Notes under the pieces: model-generated
What the model saw: the letters and a program-made list of their open reading frames with translations, nothing else
Databases searched by the model: none
What the model was told of the DNA's origin: nothing
In this document: one piece after another, positions 61,774-64,000 of the stretch
How the letters are laid out: every line of letters starts with the position of its first letter
Position numbering within the stretch: the stretch's first letter is position 1
Source: Chitinophaga parva
GTDB lineage: Bacteria; Bacteroidota; Bacteroidia; Chitinophagales; Chitinophagaceae
DNA: 64,000 nt
Direction of reading: 5' to 3'
Assembly: GCF_003071345.1 (NCBI RefSeq)
Contig: NZ_QCYK01000003.1
Span: 1,054,001 to 1,118,000, forward strand
Position numbers and translations under genes: made by a program

Positions 61774-63480
61774 TCACCAGCCGGGGTTCTGTACCATGTG
61801 ATCATTCTTCACCACTTCATCGTAGGGAATGGGATACAGGTACATCTTCTTGCTGAAGGACGGTTTGAACACAGATACCAGGTTGTAGGTGAGCGTAGCG
61901 CCATCCTTGATGATCTGCATGCCATGCAGCGGGTTGTTGAGCACCTGCTCTGCAATGCGCCAGCGGCGCACGTCCCAGTAGCGTTGCTCTTCAAAGGCCA
62001 TTTCTATGCGGCGCTCGTTGCGGATCACCTGGCGCATGGAGTCCTGGGTCATATTGGCCGCAAGGCCATACATCCCATCATCGCCGGGTGCAATGCCGGC
62101 GCGGGCACGCAGGTCTTTCAGCACCTGGTACACCTCTTCCGTGGGACCACTATACTCGTTCTGCGCTTCGGCAAAATTGAGCACCACTTCCGTGTAGCGC
62201 AGGATCAGCCAGTCATGGCTGGTTATATCACTGTACTGGGTAGCGGTTTCAAAATTGCCCATGAACTTGCGCATGTAATAAGCCGTTTTGGTGCCGGGTG
62301 TTTGCCCTGCCGGTTTGTTCTGGCCACCGTCAAACATCTGCAACTGGGTATTCAGCCAGGTGCAGCCGTTGTACAGGATGGTCATGCCAAAACGGGGGTC
62401 ACGGTTGGCATAGGGATCGTCTGCGTTGTAGCCGGACTGGGGGTCTGTGATCGCCCGCCCGTTGGCCATGGGAAAGGCATCCACCAGTTCCTGGGTAGGA
62501 TTGGTGCGGCCATTGGCCACTTTTGCAAAGCCCAAAGGACCGTTGGTACTTTCTATCGTGGAGTTGTTACTGCCCTGGCGGAAGAAGATCACTTCACTGT
62601 TATTTTGTGTGATGAAGATGTCCTTAAAATTGGGCAGCAACGCAAAAGTTCTTTCGTTGATCAGGTCGCGGGCCGCGTCTGCCGCCAGTTTCCAGCGTTC
62701 TTTATCATAGGTGGTGTAGCCGGTGAGCGGATTGTTGGCGTCAATATTCTGTCCATTGAACAAGGGGCTGGCCGCATACAGCAGGATCTTGGCTTTGAGC
62801 GCCAGGGCCGCACCGCGGGTGGCGCGGTGGCTGTTCAGCTCCGGTGCCACCACGGGATTGGGGCGCAGGCTGTCTTTAATAGCATCACATTCCTTTACCA
62901 GGTAGCTTACGCAATCGGCAAAGGAGCTGCGGGCTACCTGTACATCATCTCCCAGTTTACGGGCGCTGTCGCCCATGAGGGGAATGCCGCCGTAACGCTT
63001 CAGCAGCTCAAAATAGAAGAGTGCACGCAGGAAGCGGGCTTCCGCCTTCCAGGCATAGCGGATGGAATAACCGTTTGGCAGCTTTTCCTTTACCGGGCTT
63101 ACATCAATGTTGCTCACAAAAATGTTTGCCTGGCGGATGGCTGCATAGCAGCTGGCCCAGGGCGTTTCTGAGGCAATGGTAGCATAGGAAGTGTAGCCAC
63201 CGGTAGCCAGCAGGGACACATCCGTGGTGCTGGTGGAGATAGACACAGCATCATCACTCGCGGCGTCCAGGATGTCGTTATTCAGCCGGTTATAGCCTTG
63301 TGGCAGGTCAGAGTAGATGGTGTTCAAAAATTTATTTGCGTAAGTGCCCAGGGAGTCGTCCTTGTCAAACACGTATTCGATCGTGAATTTTTCAAGGGGC
63401 ACTTTTTCATAATCCTTGCTGCAGGAAGCCATGGTGGCGGCTACGGCGGCTATGACGAGAAAAATGCGGAGTTGCTTCAT
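61774..63480 (-). CDS. SusD/RagB-family glycan-binding lipoprotein
   Basis: 568 residues from the ATG at 63480 (MKQLRIFLVIAAVAATMASCSKDYEKVP, lipid-modified Cys20, acidic export signal); the frame is open 8 codons further upstream. SusD landmarks: WASCYAAIRQANIFVSNID, YAWKAEARFLRALFYFELLKRYGGIPLMG, ATRGAALALKAKILLYAASPLFNG, LILRYTEVVLNFAEAQNEYSG and NERRIEMAFEEQRYWDVRRWR, ending MYLYPIPYDEVVKNDHMVQNPGW. It pairs with the SusC at the window edge, 23 bases upstream. Confidence 0.95.
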   Translation of the reverse strand: MKQLRIFLVIAAVAATMASCSKDYEKVPLEKFTIEYVFDKDDSLGTYANKFLNTIYSDLPQGYNRLNNDILDAASDDAVSISTSTTDVSLLATGGYTSYATIASETPWASCYAAIRQANIFVSNIDVSPVKEKLPNGYSIRYAWKAEARFLRALFYFELLKRYGGIPLMGDSARKLGDDVQVARSSFADCVSYLVKECDAIKDSLRPNPVVAPELNSHRATRGAALALKAKILLYAASPLFNGQNIDANNPLTGYTTYDKERWKLAADAARDLINERTFALLPNFKDIFITQNNSEVIFFRQGSNNSTIESTNGPLGFAKVANGRTNPTQELVDAFPMANGRAITDPQSGYNADDPYANRDPRFGMTILYNGCTWLNTQLQMFDGGQNKPAGQTPGTKTAYYMRKFMGNFETATQYSDITSHDWLILRYTEVVLNFAEAQNEYSGPTEEVYQVLKDLRARAGIAPGDDGMYGLAANMTQDSMRQVIRNERRIEMAFEEQRYWDVRRWRIAEQVLNNPLHGMQIIKDGATLTYNLVSVFKPSFSKKMYLYPIPYDEVVKNDHMVQNPGW

Positions 63481-63503
63481 ACAAGATTTATTTAGAGGGC
63501 GCA

Positions 63504-64000
63504 CTAAAATTTAACATTGATACCGGTGTTCACTACCCGCTGTATGGGGTATGCCCCCACGCCTACTTCGGGATCTACAAAGTCGTACGCCGCATGTGTA
63601 AAGAGGTTCAGCCCATTCACGAAGATCCTGGCACTGCCTATCTTCAGGCGGCTGGTCCATGCATAAGGCAGGTTGTACGCCAGGCTTACATTCTTCAGGC
63701 GGAAGTAGTTGCCATTGTGCATCCAGAAAGTGGAGCTGGCCTTATTATACCCGTAGTTGGCATCGGCCGTGAGGCGCGGGTAGGTGGCGGTGAGCGCGGT
63801 TTCCGGGGTCCAGCGGCCGGTGATCTGCTGGTAGGCCTGGCCGTAAGTGAAGTTATTGAACTGGAAACCACCTTCCGTAGCAAAGTTGGCTACATACTCA
63901 TCGCGGTTTGATACACCTTGCAGCAAAGCGCTGAACTCAATGCCCTTGTAAGAGAAGCCCGCGGTAAGCCCGTAATAGAAAGTAGGTTTATACGTGCCAA
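63504..64000 (-). CDS. SusC/RagA-family transporter, C-terminal part only (5' end outside window)
   Basis: The frame runs from the window edge to a stop at 63504, about 165 codons. It shows the C-terminal barrel of a SusC protein: YYGLTAGFSYKGIEFSALLQGV, then QITGRWTPETALTATYPRLTA (a block shared by SusC C-termini), WMHNGNYFRLKNVSLAYNLP, ARIFVNGLNLFTHAAYDFVDPE and the terminal strand RVVNTGINVKF. It precedes the SusD gene by 23 bases, the standard susCD order. Confidence 0.92.
   Translation of the reverse strand, partial: GTYKPTFYYGLTAGFSYKGIEFSALLQGVSNRDEYVANFATEGGFQFNNFTYGQAYQQITGRWTPETALTATYPRLTADANYGYNKASSTFWMHNGNYFRLKNVSLAYNLPYAWTSRLKIGSARIFVNGLNLFTHAAYDFVDPEVGVGAYPIQRVVNTGINVKF

Noticed and set aside
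1-64000. CRISPR arrays, tRNA/rRNA genes, transposases, phage genes
   Set aside because: None seen: no regularly spaced repeats with unique spacers, no cloverleaf sequences noticed, no DDE or integrase motifs in the translated frames.

Overview
The window looks like a chromosomal segment of a Bacteroidota bacterium, most likely family Chitinophagaceae (Chitinophaga-like). The signs are SusC/SusD outer-membrane pairs, FecR/ECF-sigma regulation of a SusC receptor with an STN domain, lipoproteins with a Cys-Lys-Lys-Asp type start, promoters of the TTTG / TAnnTTTG type, weak Shine-Dalgarno sites and an ImuA-ImuB-DnaE2 cassette. The genus is an inference. No tRNA, rRNA, CRISPR array, insertion sequence or phage gene was seen.

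Layout, left to right. (1) 1-5615: a FecA-like SusC receptor (3' end outside the window), its FecR anti-sigma factor, a divergent ECF sigma factor, and 9 bases after it a protein that joins a complete class I glutamine amidotransferase to an ECF-sigma-like module. (2) 5690-12935, minus strand: an apparent phytate-scavenging locus with a TonB-dependent receptor, a beta-helix surface lipoprotein, a beta-propeller phytase and a GLUG-motif lipoprotein. An array of TGTTAC/GTAACA half-sites lies upstream. (3) 13274-15094: an internally deleted dihydrofolate-reductase-family remnant and a membrane-bound TPR regulator. (4) 15290-20832: imuA, imuB and dnaE2, the error-prone repair cassette, with a perfect 7-bp inverted repeat over its promoter. 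(5) 20829-24611: an M1 aminopeptidase with a repeat-containing N-terminus and an SMP-30-like beta-propeller protein. (6) 25063-30545: small regulator/enzyme modules, namely ArsR-SRPBCC-hydrolase, PAP2 phosphatase, and HxlR-SDR-cupin-HD facing an azoreductase-like flavoprotein; the ArsR and HxlR genes each have paired palindromes. (7) 30634-37095: a PepSY-TM protein with a siderophore receptor, an SDR and an M61 peptidase. (8) 37161-54298: a carbohydrate locus. On the minus strand are SusC, SusD, a clan GH-D glycosidase, GalM, an MFS sugar porter, a DUF5107-TPR protein and a tiny ORF. Divergent to it are AraC, a GH32 fructosidase and an unrecognised secreted protein. (9) 54352-64000, minus strand: a second polysaccharide locus with SusC (cut by the window edge), SusD, another SusC, a beta-propeller lipoprotein and a GH2 enzyme with a nested F5/8C domain.

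How the genes may work together: region 8 carries an alpha-galactosidase-like enzyme, galactose mutarotase, fructosidase, sugar porter and AraC sensor, which fits raffinose-family oligosaccharides; this is inferred from gene content. Region 2 fits release and capture of phosphate from phytate. The most unusual item is the amidotransferase-sigma fusion at 4365-5615. All family names are from reading motifs; no database search was possible.
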